Below are positions 1 to 11,503 of a stretch of DNA of 64,000 nt, piece by piece. The stretch comes from Corynespora cassiicola (lineage: Eukaryota; Ascomycota; Dothideomycetes; Pleosporales; Corynesporascaceae), in assembly GCA_022059125.1 (NCBI GenBank), contig JAEUWY010000015.1:1550001-1614000 (forward strand). The letters run 5' to 3'. The notes under the pieces were generated by a model. That model was not told the DNA's origin. It saw only the letters and a program-made list of their open reading frames with translations, and searched no databases. The number at the start of each line of letters is the position of its first letter. Position 1 is the first letter of the stretch. Both the position numbers and the translations under genes were made by a program.

Positions 1-1494
1 GGCTGAATCGCATCTGGCGGCCACCGCATTTTTTCTGATTATCTCACTTGATATGTTCGATTCAGCCATATCTTGAGACGAGATTTTCTAAAATATAGCT
101 GCGGGGAAGAAGAATAAGTACTGTATTGATCTTAATAAGTGTATCTAACTAGATAGATATAGCTCTGGATGTGATGTTCGTGATGGTGTTTTTTTTTTTT
201 ATGCTGAGCGACAGAACCGTGGTTTCGAACCTCAACCTCAACGAAATGGAGGATGACTGAGACTACCGTGGTTAGCTGTGATAAATCTAAGAAAAACCCT
301 AAAATGACTTTAGATATACTGAGTAGAGTGGATATTTGTCACGCTTGTTAAAGCAGCAGCAGATGGCGACGTATTTAGGACGCAGCATCACATTAGAAGC
401 CAACAAATACCAATGATCGGACATCCAAGAACATGAGTTGATAAGAAAATCGCGTAAAACTCTTTGAAATCAACATCCTAAAAAGCTGTCACGAGGTCGG
501 AGATAGCCTTGTTTTGTCTACTACCTGGGCTTACGAGCAAGGAGTAGGGGGAACGCTGTGGGACAGGAGAAGAGGAAAATGCTGAGTTAGAGCGAGATTG
601 AAACAGAAGGTGGGGATTTGCTTCTAGCTTTTCGGCTTTCGCACCAGTTGATCGCCGATACGCCTAATATTAATAATAGCTTAGGGGGGCGCTTGGTAAT
701 ACTAGGTTTAGTTTCTGCGTGTCTGTGCACGCTTCCAAGGGTTTGGCAGATCGTTTCCACACACTTTGATTAGACTAAATATGCATACTTGGCGATGAAT
801 CTGCATGCAGAAACAGAGGGTGTGAGGAGTGGAGCGCTAGCGTGAAAGTGACTGCCTTGTCAGGAATACCAGAGTGAAGCTCTCTATTAAGCTATGAACC
901 CAACACATTGGCGCAGATGTCCTTAAGTCAATTAGTTAACGTGGTCGGCAAATGGTTCAGCCAGCTCTCGCGCTCCCTCCAGTTGTGTTGCTTACACTGT
1001 AGAAAGCCTAATTAGTTTACAGTAAAGTGTTGGCGGTGTAAACTATACAGATAATACTAGATCAGCTTTGAAGTGCGCTCACAGTTGCTGAATATTCTAA
1101 TTGGGCGTATTCCATAACTAGCCGTAGCGGGTCAACTCTAGAAGATCCGCTGTTCTTCCATCTACACTGATTCACTATGACTAAGTGACCATGGTGATTG
1201 CCTGTGATTAACTCCGAAGAACCCGAAAGCCAGGGCATGTAATTACATCCGGCTTTTCCCATCCGGAATGTACTGAGCCGACAGAGTTTTCACTATCCCT
1301 TGTCAAGGATACACGGAAGGAAAGAAAAAAGTAAAGCTTACATATCTGATCGCTATAAATTAAGTTCTCACATCAACACTTCCGGATCCCACCCAAATTG
1401 TCTTTTGCTATAACCGAACTACATCTTTTCTTATACTTTTTTTTCCCTGGTAAACTAAAAGAAACCAGAACTTACTAGTTTCAGCATATCAACC
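1..1494. other. Intergenic, no gene seen
   Basis: No supported coding exon on either strand; the longest open frame (66 codons, minus strand near 1062-1262) has no recognisable motif. There is a T-run near 189-200. The last ~200 bases are the promoter and leader of the amidohydrolase gene. Confidence 0.6.
1354..1360 (+). promoter_or_regulatory. TATA-like box of the amidohydrolase gene
   Basis: TATAAAT lies about 135 nt before the ATG at 1495 and is followed by a pyrimidine-rich, T-rich leader (about 1425-1450). This is a plausible core promoter, judged by position and sequence only. Confidence 0.35.
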
Positions 1495-3146
1495 ATGCGC
1501 TTCAAACTCCTGAGCCACCTGCTATGCACCGGGATATTCGCCACTCCCTTTGCTTCCGCCACGGCTTCTCATCACAGCACCAACCAATCGTCTATTATCC
1601 TTCATGGAGGCACAATCATAACCTACAACACTACTACCTCCTCCGTCTCTGTTCTCCGAAACTCTTCCGTGTTTATTAAAGACTCGCTTATTGTTTCAGT
1701 GGGCGAGATACCGTCTCCCAGCGACATTGCCACTGCAGAAGTCATCGATGTATCTGGCAAAATCATTAGTCCAGGTTTCTCGGACACCCACCACCATCTG
1801 TGGCAGAGTGCCTATAAGACAACAATTTCGAATACATCATTGGGTGAGTATCTTGTGCGGAACGGCGAATTTTCATCTGCACGTCAACATTTCAAACCCG
1901 AAGATATCTATCTTGGCACTCTTGTCGGTGTTTACGAAGCTCTAAATGCGGGCGTAACCTCCATATTGGACCATGCTCATCATACTTGGTCAAAGGAGCA
2001 GTCGGTTGCAGGTCTAAGGGGCGCTGTGGATAGCCGTGCCAGGGTTTGGTGGGCATATGGCATCCATGACCTGGAAGATGAATTCACGCTCGATGACCAA
2101 TTTGAAGACCTAAGCCATCTAGCCAGAGACGAGGAAAATATCTGGAGCGGTTCAAGGGCTAGTGTCGGTATAGCTTACGACAGATTTTGTCTGGCAAGCA
2201 AAGAGGAGGTCGAGAAAACTCTGGATCTTGTTAGGTGAGTGCATCGTCTATGTCTTATCAACTGTGCTTTAATAACTGTATACAGGGATCTGAATCTCTC
2301 AATAATTACGACTCACTTTGTGGGAGACCGCATGGGACGTGAGTACATCTTTTTCTCCGTGTAACGTTTGACTCTAGGTACAATCTGAGTTGACTTGCTC
2401 TAGTTCCTAACTCTCCCACGCTTTTAAACTCCTTCTCAGCACTGAACACCACCACTCCCATCGTATTTTCACACGGCAGATCTGTCAACCCGGATGACGC
2501 GGCTCTACTTAGAAGATATAATCATTTCCTTGGCGTATCTTCGGAATCCGCCCACCACTACGGTCAAGATCACCCTGAAGCCCATCACGTCCAAGATCAA
2601 GTAGCACTCGGAATCGACACCCATACCACCTATTCTACGGATATTGTTACTCAAGCTAGACTGTGGCTTCAGGTTACAAGACTAAGACTTTACAAATTGG
2701 TCACGGACAACTGGAAAATGCCCACGAATAATCCTATGAGTGTCAATCAGGCATTTATATTGGCAACCTATAACGGGGCGAGAGCTTTTCACCGAGAAGA
2801 CCTTGGTATTATTGCGCCTGGTGCCAAGGCAGACATTGTGGTATTCCGGGGTGATTCTCCTAATATGCTTGGGTGGAGAGATCCTGTCGCTGCAGTCATC
2901 TTGCATTCCAATGTTGGGGACGTGGAGCATGTTCTAATAGACGGAGATTTTGTCAAGCGTGATGGGAAGCTGATTGGCTCTGACATTGAGGACGTACAGA
3001 GAAGATTCCTAAACAGTGCAGAGAGAATTCAAAGGATCTACGAGGAGATGCCACCGACAGTTCTTGAGGGAGAATATATCCCAGGTGTCCCCTACCAGGC
3101 CACTGAAATCGTCGATGTTATTCCAGGAAATGGGACTGGATATTAG
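1495..3146 (+). CDS. Secreted amidohydrolase-family metal-dependent hydrolase
   Basis: Three exons (1495-2234, 2286-2338, 2404-3146) join in frame to 511 aa. The second intron has a weaker branch region. Residues 1 to about 24 are a signal peptide (basic start, hydrophobic core, small residues before the cut). The body is an amidohydrolase TIM barrel: an N-terminal beta-sandwich strand (LHGGTIITY), the metal-binding HxH in DTHHHLW (H99 and H101), a later TTHFVGD histidine, the GIDTHTTYSTD segment where the family places its metal-ligand Asp, and the C-terminal GAKADIVVF strand that returns to the sandwich. Family members deaminate or hydrolyse C-N bonds of nucleobase-like or triazine-like rings (cytosine deaminase, chlorohydrolase, MTA/SAH deaminase groups). 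Substrate cannot be told. Most relatives are cytosolic, so the signal peptide is notable. It stands alone, with no operon-like partner. Confidence 0.85.
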
Positions 3147-4026
3147 AATCAAAGCTACCACTCTTGTAACTGGATATTTTGAAATAATAATATCTATCTA
3201 CATTTTATATGTATTTTGTATTACTCTCAAAAGGTTTAAGGATAATAATATGGCCTGTCTACGCTGCTTTATCTATAAGTTTATTATAAAACGAGAAACA
3301 GAGGCTATGGTAAAGAATGCTTCAGTTTTTTAATATTGTAGTTTGAGGGTTGGTGAGCTGGAGAACGATACGGTAAAACCAGCCAAACACACACCCTGTT
3401 TGTATACAGGATTTTCTAAAGCATACCTCTGCATTGAAAGACTACATTACTTGTCAATGCCCATGTGCAGACAAAAATGCATGTCTTTGTTTACGGCTCG
3501 GCAACTATCTATTTCCGAACCTATACGCCATCTCAATTTTTTAATTAGATACCATAAAGTTCCTAACTCTCTCTCCCTCAGTCTCTTACAAATCCTGACA
3601 AATGCCTCTTGCAAATATACAAACAGGTCATGCCAAGCCACAAAGTCCGCAGCTAAAAGCAGATACCTCTTCGGCCCTTTTGAGGTGCGGACTTCTGCTT
3701 GAAGATTTATTACCCAATTGATAATTAATCCGAAGATAATAGTTGTCGCACGCCAGGATAACCTGCATAAATAAGCTTTCCGTGCGGTTCCGGCAGGTAT
3801 CCAGGCTAAGGTGCAACCAAGAACAATAGACCAACCTTTTACGGACATGAGACCACTCAGCCAAGCACCTAAAAGTGCCATAATAGCATATACGAATGTC
3901 ATTGTCCTCATTAACAGGTCACATTAACTCTATCTCCGTCTTAAATGCGAAGGAACCCACTCGCACACAGTCGCACACCAGGATAGCCTGCATCACGTAT
4001 AAACAGCAAAAAAGTCAGTGTAATAT
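3147..4026. other. Intergenic with an unassigned open frame
   Basis: A 154-codon minus-strand frame (3447-3911) has two hydrophobic stretches near its start but matches no family I know and lacks a convincing gene structure. The stretch also carries a pair of near-identical 23-nt repeats. It may hold remnants of an older gene. Confidence 0.4.
3746..3993. repeat. Pair of 23-nt imperfect direct repeats
   Basis: Copies at 3746-3768 and 3971-3993 share 21 of 23 bases (TCGCAC.CCAGGATA.CCTGCAT). Both mismatches are G/A transitions. The second copy is preceded by a further partial TCGCACACA. No function is evident; the copies may be leftovers of a small duplication. Confidence 0.5.
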
Positions 4027-5385
4027 TTATATTATCCTTAATTTTTGTCCTATGAGGATAAGTAGCCACCGGGATACATTTATAACCAGCTGAAACCTCG
4101 AACCAAGACCCAGCGTCGCCAAAGTAATCGCATACCACCGTTGCGCCTTTCCGTATCTCAACACCTCCCTATTCCATTGCTCTGCCGTGATCTCCCTCTT
4201 GATTACCCTTTCCAAAAGCCGGCAATGATATGCCGCTTGGGTCGTACTCATACCCGAGTTCGGCCGCAAAGTGATGAGAGCATCGCCAACCACAAACAGC
4301 TTGCCCCCAAAGAACGAAGCCCTCGGCGAAAAGACGTCATAAATCTTGGACACGAACGGCTGTTGCGTATTTTGAACAACCTCTGCCAGGGCCTTGGGTA
4401 GCTTCTTGGCTGCGATCGCTTTTTGTCTCTGCCATATCTCTTCCCTTACCAAGCCGCGCGGCATGCTCCCTTTGTGGACCTGGCCGTTGATGTCGGTCAT
4501 CAAGTCTTCATGCTCTTGCGAATCTTCTGCCATGTTGTTGTACCAGAGCCAGTTGTGTGCCCGCTTCCCTGGCTCCATGTCGCCATCCATGGTGGGGATG
4601 GTGTAGCTGTAGGACGTCAACATTGGACAGAAAACTGGGAGGGCGCGTCTCATTACTAGAGGAAATAGTTCCGCTTCATCCAATGAAAGTAGCATTTCGG
4701 GGTCAACAGCCTGTTCGACTCCTCCTCGACGGCTTCTTCTCTCACGGTGCCCCTCCAGCAATAGTACCCGGCGTACTGGCGCTCAACCTTCGGCATGAGG
4801 ATACCCCGAACCGTCGAATGCGTCCCATCCGCCGCGATGACGATATCCGCCGTGCACGACTCTACCTCGCCCGTCCGCCCGTCCTCGAACCAAACGCGCA
4901 CCTTTTCTCCCAAATCCGCGACATCTACCACCCGATACCCACCCTTAAACACGGCCTCCCCACCTCCCCCTCCCCTCGCGCCTCCCGCAACCCCCACCCC
5001 ATCAAAATTCGCCCTCAGTATGCGCACCAGCAGCCCCCAATTCGTCATCCGCATCTGCGTCCCCAGCGCAGCCCAATCCCCCCCTCCGTCCTCCACAGAC
5101 CTCGCCAGCACGCAGGACACAGTGGCCGGGATCCCCGTGCGGTCGTGCTCGGCGAGGAAGGCGAGGACCTCACGGCCCAGCCTGCCGCCCGCCTCGCTGC
5201 CCTGCCGCGCCGGGGAGGGATCCTGCTCGAGGATGGTGACGTCGTAGCCGTGGTGCTTGAGCATGATGCCGTTCATCAGGCCCGAGTTGGAGCCGCCGAT
5301 CTTGAGCAGGGGGGGGTGGTGTTGTTAGGATTGAACTGCGGACGGGCTGCGGCGGCTTACTCACTACGAGTGCGGTTTTGGACAT
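4027..5385 (-). CDS. FAD-dependent monooxygenase (dihydroxypyridine/salicylate hydroxylase-like)
   Basis: Three exons on the minus strand, 5385-5365, 5300-4657 and 4606-4027, with introns 5301-5364 (GTGAGT) and 4607-4656 (GTAATG...CTACAG), give 414 aa. The first exon encodes only MSKTALV. Splicing then restores the Rossmann FAD motif IGGSNSGLMNG followed by the acidic ribose-binding strand end (VTILEQD). Later motifs are the DG-type VIAADGTHSTVR, YYCWRGTV, EPGKRAHNWLWY and the second FAD motif LFVVGDA (seen as KLFVVGDALITLRP). This is the class A flavoprotein hydroxylase plan, which uses NAD(P)H and O2 to hydroxylate aromatic or heteroaromatic rings. The C-terminus is hydrophobic (VSRWLLILIG). 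The apparent frame change near 4656-4761 is explained by the second intron. Substrate is unknown. Neighbouring P450 and MFS genes hint at secondary metabolism. Confidence 0.88.
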
Positions 5386-6427
5386 GCTGAGAGCTGGTGG
5401 TGCTGGGGCCAGCAGACCAATCGAAAGACGATCAGCATAGAAGTCGGTGGGGAGGAGGTTGGCGAAGGGGCGGAGCTTCTGGTCGCAAGGCGGGCGGGTT
5501 TGGTGCTGCGGGATGTAATTCGAAATATCGAAAACATGATGCGGGTGGTCGTCGGATTGCTACCCCCTGTGGCGGGCTGTGATTGGAGATATCGAAAACA
5601 TTGATTTGGCCAGGCCTCCACGTAGAACCCCTGTGGCGTATGCCAAACATGGGATTGATGCGGTTGGACGTGCCCCGCGCGGGTAGATGATGGCGAGAGT
5701 GCGAAACCTTATCGTTAATAATAAGGATCTGTATGCACCATCTGAGCGTCAAACATACAGGGTGTGTAGTAAGGTTTGTGGTTTTCAGCAGCGTCTTTGG
5801 CAGCTATACATGTTTCATAGTCTTGCGACAGGGAGATCCCTGCCATGGCGAGGCGCTGATCGCCGCGACTTTCAACAGCGCGATCCACTGTATCTATGGT
5901 AGCAATGTAGGCAAAGCTAGGGAAATGTTCAAAACAGCAGGACTGCTATTGCTTAGGTTCTCAATGTGAACATGCGATTGGTAAGCAAGTTAGAAAACCC
6001 TCGGACAGTTGGACACACCTTGGGACTTGTGCACGTTACACTAGCCGCAAAGGTTCTAGCACAAGAGGGACCCCGGGGCCCTAACGCGCGATGATGCGAC
6101 ATCGATAGCTTGCCTTCATCTCTTTACGTTCCTTGCTACTCTGCTCATAATGATGAACGGGTGGATTTTCGATCAACTCTTAATCAGCAACAAATGGACT
6201 CTGTGGGTCTATCAGACGAGAATTGTTGACAATGATTGATTCGAACAAGATGTATTACAAGAGAACTACTATGTGGCAGGCAGCCTTGGTATAATATGAC
6301 AAAAGAAACAAGAAAGATGCACAGTGCTCGCTCGCTTTTCCGTCCGTACAAAGAAAAACATGGGGTATATAAACAAATGCCACAATGGTCCAAAAGCGCA
6401 AAAAGACCCATCATCTCCGCCGCCTTT
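5386..6427. other. Intergenic, no gene seen
   Basis: Promoter side of the FAD monooxygenase (5386 to about 5700) and the 3' region of the arrestin-like gene. Open frames here are short and without motifs. Confidence 0.55.
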
Positions 6428-7678
6428 CTACTCGTATCCATCAAGATATGTGGGTGGCGAGCCGCCATCGTCCTCATACATGGGCGGCCCTTCTTCATCC
6501 CATGACAGCCCACTCTCCGACTGCTCTGCTATCACGAGGCTATGATGGGTCTTCAGAGCATGCGCGCCTCCAATCGGTATAGCCTGCCCCAGGTTCTCCT
6601 TCAAAGCCTGCTCCTCGTAGACAATCATCTCCATGACGAGCCGATGCTCGACCTTGGCGACACCCTCGTAGTCGACATCCAAAACGGGCTTCTTGTCTGG
6701 GTCGCATTTAGCTGCGAACCCAACGTCCACATTGCCCTGCTCGAAATCGTAGCTCCACCCCCGAGTCACTTCTCCCCTGCCAATGACACGAACAAGTTCC
6801 TGGCCGAGCTCCGCACCCGAACTCCGGCGGCGTCGGCGGGGGGACTTGTCGCATTCTTGCGGCGCGGACGATGCGTGCTTCTCCACTTCCTCGATCCTCC
6901 ACTTGATCTCGCGCAGCCTCCACCTCGTCTGCCAGTTCTTCTTGTTCTTGAAGATGTTAGACAAGCGCACGTTTACGAAGAAGTGGCCGGATGGCTGGAC
7001 GACGGCGGGAAACTTGACTGAGGCGAACATGTCCGTGGGCGGGCAGGCGAAGGAAAAGTCCTGGCACAAGCTAGGTCGCAGAATGCGCTTCGCATCGACA
7101 TTGCGCGTCGAGGTGATTACGTCACCGGCAGCGGTCGTGGCTGTTGCCTCGAGGCGGTAGCCTAGCGCGAATGATTTGGCGTTTGTTGTAGTTGTTGGGA
7201 GATGGCCGGGGAGTAAACAGCTGAAGGGGAACTCGTAGTGAGCGCGTTGTGATGATGAGGGCGATTCGACGAGGTTCCACTTGTGGATCTCGGTGGTGTG
7301 ATGCTTGAGCTCGGTGCTGCTGGTAGCCGTGGAGACTAGTAGCAGGCGGACTCTACAATCGACGAGCGTGATGGGATACTTTTTGGCGTTTACCGAAAGT
7401 CTGCCGGCGAATAGGGCGCCGGTCGAGTTGGCTGGGGTGTCGTAGAAGACGATATATGGCGATTCCTCGACGATGTCTATTGTGGCAACATCTGATGCTG
7501 TGGCTGGCGGAGTCAATACAGCTGGACTCTGCAGAGTGCTGTTTGGCTTGCTTGAAGATTTGGGCATGTGTAGTTTGTGCATTATGGATCGAGTGTGATG
7601 GTGATGATGTTTACCCGAGAGGTCGTTGTCGAATGGCAAGGGCTTTGCCCAAGAGGCCGGTAGCAGGCTGGACATCAT
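6428..7678 (-). CDS. LDB19/ART1-type arrestin-related trafficking adaptor
   Basis: A single-exon 416 aa protein. After a low-complexity N-terminus with a run of five His, the arrestin-N-like domain typical of fungal LDB19 proteins begins (ESPYIVFYDTP, LFAGRLSV, HKWNLVESP, then FPFSCLLPGHLPTT). It ends with two PPxY motifs, PPMY (398-401) and PPTY (408-411). In yeast, such adaptors recruit the Rsp5/NEDD4 HECT ligase through PY motifs and direct ubiquitination and endocytosis of plasma-membrane transporters. An Arg-rich loop (SPRRRRRSSG) sits between strands. The PY motifs and domain signature are seen directly; the cargo is unknown. The start at 7678 is preceded by one further Met at +1 (MM); upstream extension is closed. 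Confidence 0.88.
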   Translation of the reverse strand: MMSSLLPASWAKPLPFDNDLSGKHHHHHTRSIMHKLHMPKSSSKPNSTLQSPAVLTPPATASDVATIDIVEESPYIVFYDTPANSTGALFAGRLSVNAKKYPITLVDCRVRLLLVSTATSSTELKHHTTEIHKWNLVESPSSSQRAHYEFPFSCLLPGHLPTTTTNAKSFALGYRLEATATTAAGDVITSTRNVDAKRILRPSLCQDFSFACPPTDMFASVKFPAVVQPSGHFFVNVRLSNIFKNKKNWQTRWRLREIKWRIEEVEKHASSAPQECDKSPRRRRRSSGAELGQELVRVIGRGEVTRGWSYDFEQGNVDVGFAAKCDPDKKPVLDVDYEGVAKVEHRLVMEMIVYEEQALKENLGQAIPIGGAHALKTHHSLVIAEQSESGLSWDEEGPPMYEDDGGSPPTYLDGYE

Positions 7679-8493
7679 GATTGCGTAGGCCCTTCGATTA
7701 GCTGGGGGATATGGCGGCGGTCGTCCAATTGAGGAGCGAGAAGAAAGGAATCAAGGAGGTGGTCGAGGAGAGGGGCCTGGATGCAGTGAGCTTTCTTATA
7801 TTGCAGGTGGCCTGCGGAGGATCAGGGAGGTGATTTGTGAGCAGGAGGAGCATGCTTGATGAGCCCTGAAGGAGCAGAAACGACAGCCTCTCCCAGCATG
7901 ACTCTGGCCGGGAATACATGATGTTCCCCATGCCCCGTTTGGTTGCCCATGGCTCGCTTAGCACGGGCGGCCTAACCCGAAGCGGCAGCTGTGCAACAGG
8001 CGCTGCATGCCAGCCACTTCTAGCGACTTCGGAACGCACGTTCGGAAAACGCGAAAGTCCAGACCCTTGGCCATCCTCCTAGACACACCCACTTGGCTGC
8101 TTTTGCTGCCAGAAGAGCCCGCTTTTGCCTTTGCACCCCGAGAGCACGACGTGTTTTATGTTCAAAAGTCTCGTAGCGTATACACGACGACGTGAAAATT
8201 TACATGACATCGGCGCTGGCTCGGTACACCGTACCCAGTCAAGTCAAGCCCATTGCCCATGTGGCTTCTGGAAAGATTTTGCTGTCAGATGATACTATGG
8301 GGACGCGCATTCTTGGGCGACTTTGAGCAATACCGACATGCTCTTCTATGAATTCGGAAAAGGCGGTCCACAATGAGAAGGTGGATGGAAGAGTCCAGCC
8401 TACACGAACTCCGTCCACACAAAATTGAAATCTTGACCGCAAGAGACGCCACAAGAAGGCCGAAACTGCAACTGCGCCTTTCTCTAGCTCTAC
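7679..8493. other. Intergenic, no gene seen
   Basis: Holds the promoter of the arrestin gene and the 3' flank of the P450 remnant. A canonical GTAAGT lies just at the P450 stop codon (about 8490, minus strand), so a further 3' exon of that remnant cannot be ruled out. Confidence 0.5.
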
Positions 8494-9370
8494 TTACCCC
8501 TTGCGCTCTCGCAACAAGATTCTGGTGCCTTCATACGGCATGCGAAAACTCTCCCTGCTCCACATCCGCTTTGCGCCTTCATCTTCCAGTCGAATCTCAT
8601 GTTTTGCGACTATAGCTGCTACCACCATCTTCATGACGATAGAGGCCTGGATTCGCCCCGGACTATGCATGGCCAGCCGCTGTACCTTTGATGGAAATCT
8701 GACATAAGCATGCTCACCAAGCCAAAGATCCGTAGCCCCATATTGGAAGATTCTCGTGCACATCAGTAAATATGCTGGTGCTTGCCCCCGTCTCTTTGTT
8801 TATGAACCTAAAAGGCTCAAATTCACCCGGACATGGATAACGCGCGGCATCATGCATAAGGTTGTAAGAAGACACGCACACGATGCGGCCTGCGGGCACG
8901 TGGGGTGAGCCACCGCTAAAGGTATAGTCTTGGAGAGCTTTTCTCCTCATAGCCACTTTGGCGCTCAGCAGTTGCTCTTCGACCTCTTGCCCCTACTGCT
9001 TACTTGTATCCAGTGGATTCAATCTGACGGTCTCTTCTATAAAGCCATCCAAACATGGTGGCTGTTGGAGTGTGTGGTAATCCAACTTCTCACAGCTCTT
9101 CAGTTCGTCTAGCAACTTTTGTTGCCATGCTTCCGAAAGACAGAGCTCCTGCAAGACGAAGTCTAGATTCATCCACGGCTGATGGGCCATGACTTATAGA
9201 ATCTTGGAAGACTTCTGTGTGTAGGTTGTTAGATTTAGGTTTAAGCTCACAGGAGGAATGCTCACAAAATCACGGATAAAGGTGGCAATCGCACTAGAAG
9301 TCCGCCTTAGCTTTGGGATCAACCTAAGCAGAACTAATATTGCTGAAAGCAACAGCAGCCAGGGAAACAT
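8494..9370 (-). pseudogene. Cytochrome P450 remnant lacking its middle
   Basis: The 3' half reads as a good P450. From 9190 come an I-helix-like MAHQPWMNLDF and the K-helix EETVRLNPLD (ExxR). Intron 8956-9004 then restores RRKALQDYTFSGG and FEPFRF, and a second intron of about 55 nt (GTGAGC...GCATAG, about 8676-8730) joins TG|T so that the haem loop becomes WGYGSLACPGR. The protein ends after LLRERKG. Upstream, ATG at 9370 opens an N-terminal membrane anchor (MFPWLLLLSAILVLLRLIP) of about 35-40 codons ending at GTGAGC. Only about 80 nt separate anchor and I-helix, with an in-frame TAA just before MAHQ. Helices A-H, about 200-250 residues in a normal P450, are therefore absent. Most likely an internally deleted pseudogene; a very short non-P450 product is less likely. 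The gene next to the deletion is intact on both sides. Confidence 0.75.
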
Positions 9371-9998
9371 CTCGGAGTTTCCGACTAGCCAAATTCTTTA
9401 ATTCTCTCAGATGTTAATGAAGAAGGTTTCCGAAAATGTAGAGAGGCTTTTGTGCTAAAGAGTGGACCTAAGTGGCTATCAATGTACCTTCTGGGGCATA
9501 TGAAAGCCAGAAAACTTACCCCTGCGCCACAGAAAACGCCCACATGCATATATCTCTCTATCGAACCTTTGTAGCAGATATATCAGCCAAGGATTTCGGA
9601 CTCCGAGAGTGCATATTGATGTGTAAGACGCCTTGTGAAGGAGACAACAACTGAGAGCCAGCGGATCTTGTGCCACGTCCGTTGGGACCAGCTTATATAA
9701 TAGAGTATCGAATAGCCTACGGTTGTTTTGTATGGTCCTCTTTAAGTAGTAACACAGCGTCTAATTCTTTTTTCAAAACTCTATACCGCAACATCTCCTA
9801 GCCTAGCTATACGCCTTTTTGAGTCTTTCAAGACAATTATGCTTCCACGTTAATCAAAAGCGTTCAAACATATTACATGCAATCACTTAAAATGCCGCGA
9901 TGCTTCAAAATTAGAATGATCTCCCAAAAATTGTGTGAATCATGTCCGGAAATGCCTAAATTTAGATAACCTAACTACAAGTAACCAGTTTGACACCA
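9371..9998. other. Intergenic, no gene seen
   Basis: Short open frames only. Upstream flank of the P450 remnant and 3' flank of the PTH11-like gene. Confidence 0.5.
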
Positions 9999-11503
9999 TC
10001 AGACCCTGGAAGAGCCACCAGTATTCTGATGAATTGTGCAATCCACATATATACCGTCAGCTCCAACGGAAGAATCTGCACCTTCCGTACCGACTGGTGG
10101 GCGAACTGATGCTTGATTTGGGGGGATGAGGTCAAGCTCCAGAGAGGTGTGACTTTCTAGCACATTTATATACCCTGTCTGAATTAAAGAATTTCTTGCA
10201 GACCACTTGTTTGAAGATCTTGGAGTTGTATTTGTTTTCTGCGATTCTAAATTTCCAGAATTCTTGGTGCGAAAGCGTGTCGCAGGATGTGAGCCGGCAA
10301 ATTTGATATCTTTCTTATACTCTCTGAAGAAGCGTGCAAGAACTGGCATACAGCTGGCAGAAACCCCGACACACATCTCGACGAGAAACATGAGCTGTAA
10401 TGGAACTACATAGTATGTGTAGTCTTCGTAATGCTTCATGAGTCTGTCGTTGAAGTAAATGTTCAGTCCTGAAGCAATTACGGCTCTAGTTTACAAGTCA
10501 GTAGCGACAGTCGCATCGCTATCAATTGGAAAGGCTTACCCTCCGCCAGTTGCAAAAAGTACCAAAACACCGACCTTCTTCCTTGTATTGAGCTGCAGAT
10601 TGTAAACAGTGTTCATGGGTAGAACGAAAATCCCTACGTCCAGTGTGAAACGATCGTACACAGAGGCATGACTACGTCAAAAGTTCGATAGTAATTCTCA
10701 GTGCCGAATGATTCCTGCTATGTCGTTCCCGGAGAAGGAGCTATAAAGTACATCTGGAAAATAAACATTGATATATAAAAGCCCCAAACAAGAGAAAGAA
10801 TGACGTAAGAACTATACCGGACCCACGCCAGTGGGTTGAAAATCTGGATATACATCAGAAGAAATGGGGGTTTTGCAAAAGGCTAAAATATATTATTAGG
10901 CGCATTTGTAAAGAAGAAACACTGGCACAACGTTAGTGGGAGAATATTGGGCACGATATTGGTACACTGACTATAATGAAAACATCACTAGATATGTGCG
11001 CAACTGAGAGATTATAGAGATCTGACCCAAACTTGGCTTTTATGACCGCTAGAATATGTTCAGTAACATCATTGTTCACCAGCCTTGTTAGCATCTCACC
11101 GAATCAGAGTGAAGTGTAGTAGTAGCAGGTTCCAATCTTACTCGGTATGAGTCGACAAGATCATTGATTGAGTCCCTGGCACTTACGGAGGCTATAAAGG
11201 TCGTGACTACGAATTTATCTTAACCTCTACTCGAATTATGGCGACCAGGTGAAGCATACCATCATCTGGGTTGATTTCTTTCCTAATTGAAATGACTGTA
11301 TAGAACCTCAAGATAACACATATCAATATAACAGCAAGAAGGAACCCGCAGATTTTGAGAAGGGTATATCCTAATGTTGGAGGTACATCAAAATCTTTAG
11401 GGGCACCTGGCGGCAGTATTCCTGCAGGAATATGTTCTTGCTGTTCTTTTGGCATCGTAGCAAATTCCTCGGCCGCAGCCAGGAGTTCCTCTTTGGAGGG
11501 CAA
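9999..11503 (-). CDS. PTH11/rhodopsin-domain-like integral membrane protein (structure partly unresolved)
   Basis: Exons can be followed on the minus strand: 11503-11260 and 11206-11187 (start MPSKEELLAAAEE, first membrane segment GYTLLKICGFLLAVILICVI, then INPDD). Next come a piece with AKFGSDLYNLSVAHISSDVF (about 11040-10970), a membrane piece KPPFLLMYIQIFNPLAWVRY continuing to IAPSPGT (about 10890-10730), a piece LDVGIFVLPMNTVYNLQL to LFATGGG, and a last exon AVIASGLNIYFND to YYVVPLQLMFLVEMCVGVSA and a polar tail ending at 9999. The order and the motifs DD, LPM and EMCVGVSASCMPVL match the fungal PF20684-type seven-helix proteins (PTH11-like receptors and relatives). The junction after residue ~88 could not be resolved without an in-frame stop, so the gene may be intron-rich or partly degraded. 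It lies head-to-head with the intact P450. Confidence 0.6.

Noticed and set aside
3447..3911. 154-codon minus-strand frame as a membrane protein gene
   Set aside because: Two hydrophobic stretches only, no recognisable family, rest of frame looks random; kept as intergenic.
4656..4761. Apparent frameshift in the FAD monooxygenase
   Set aside because: A 50-nt intron with GTAATG, a TTGAC branch-like site and CTACAG rejoins the frames and restores the conserved order NYFLYYTIP...EPGKR.
8676..8730. Loss of the haem Cys in the P450 remnant
   Set aside because: An intron splits the Cys codon (TG|T); splicing rebuilds LACPGR. The real defect is the missing middle.
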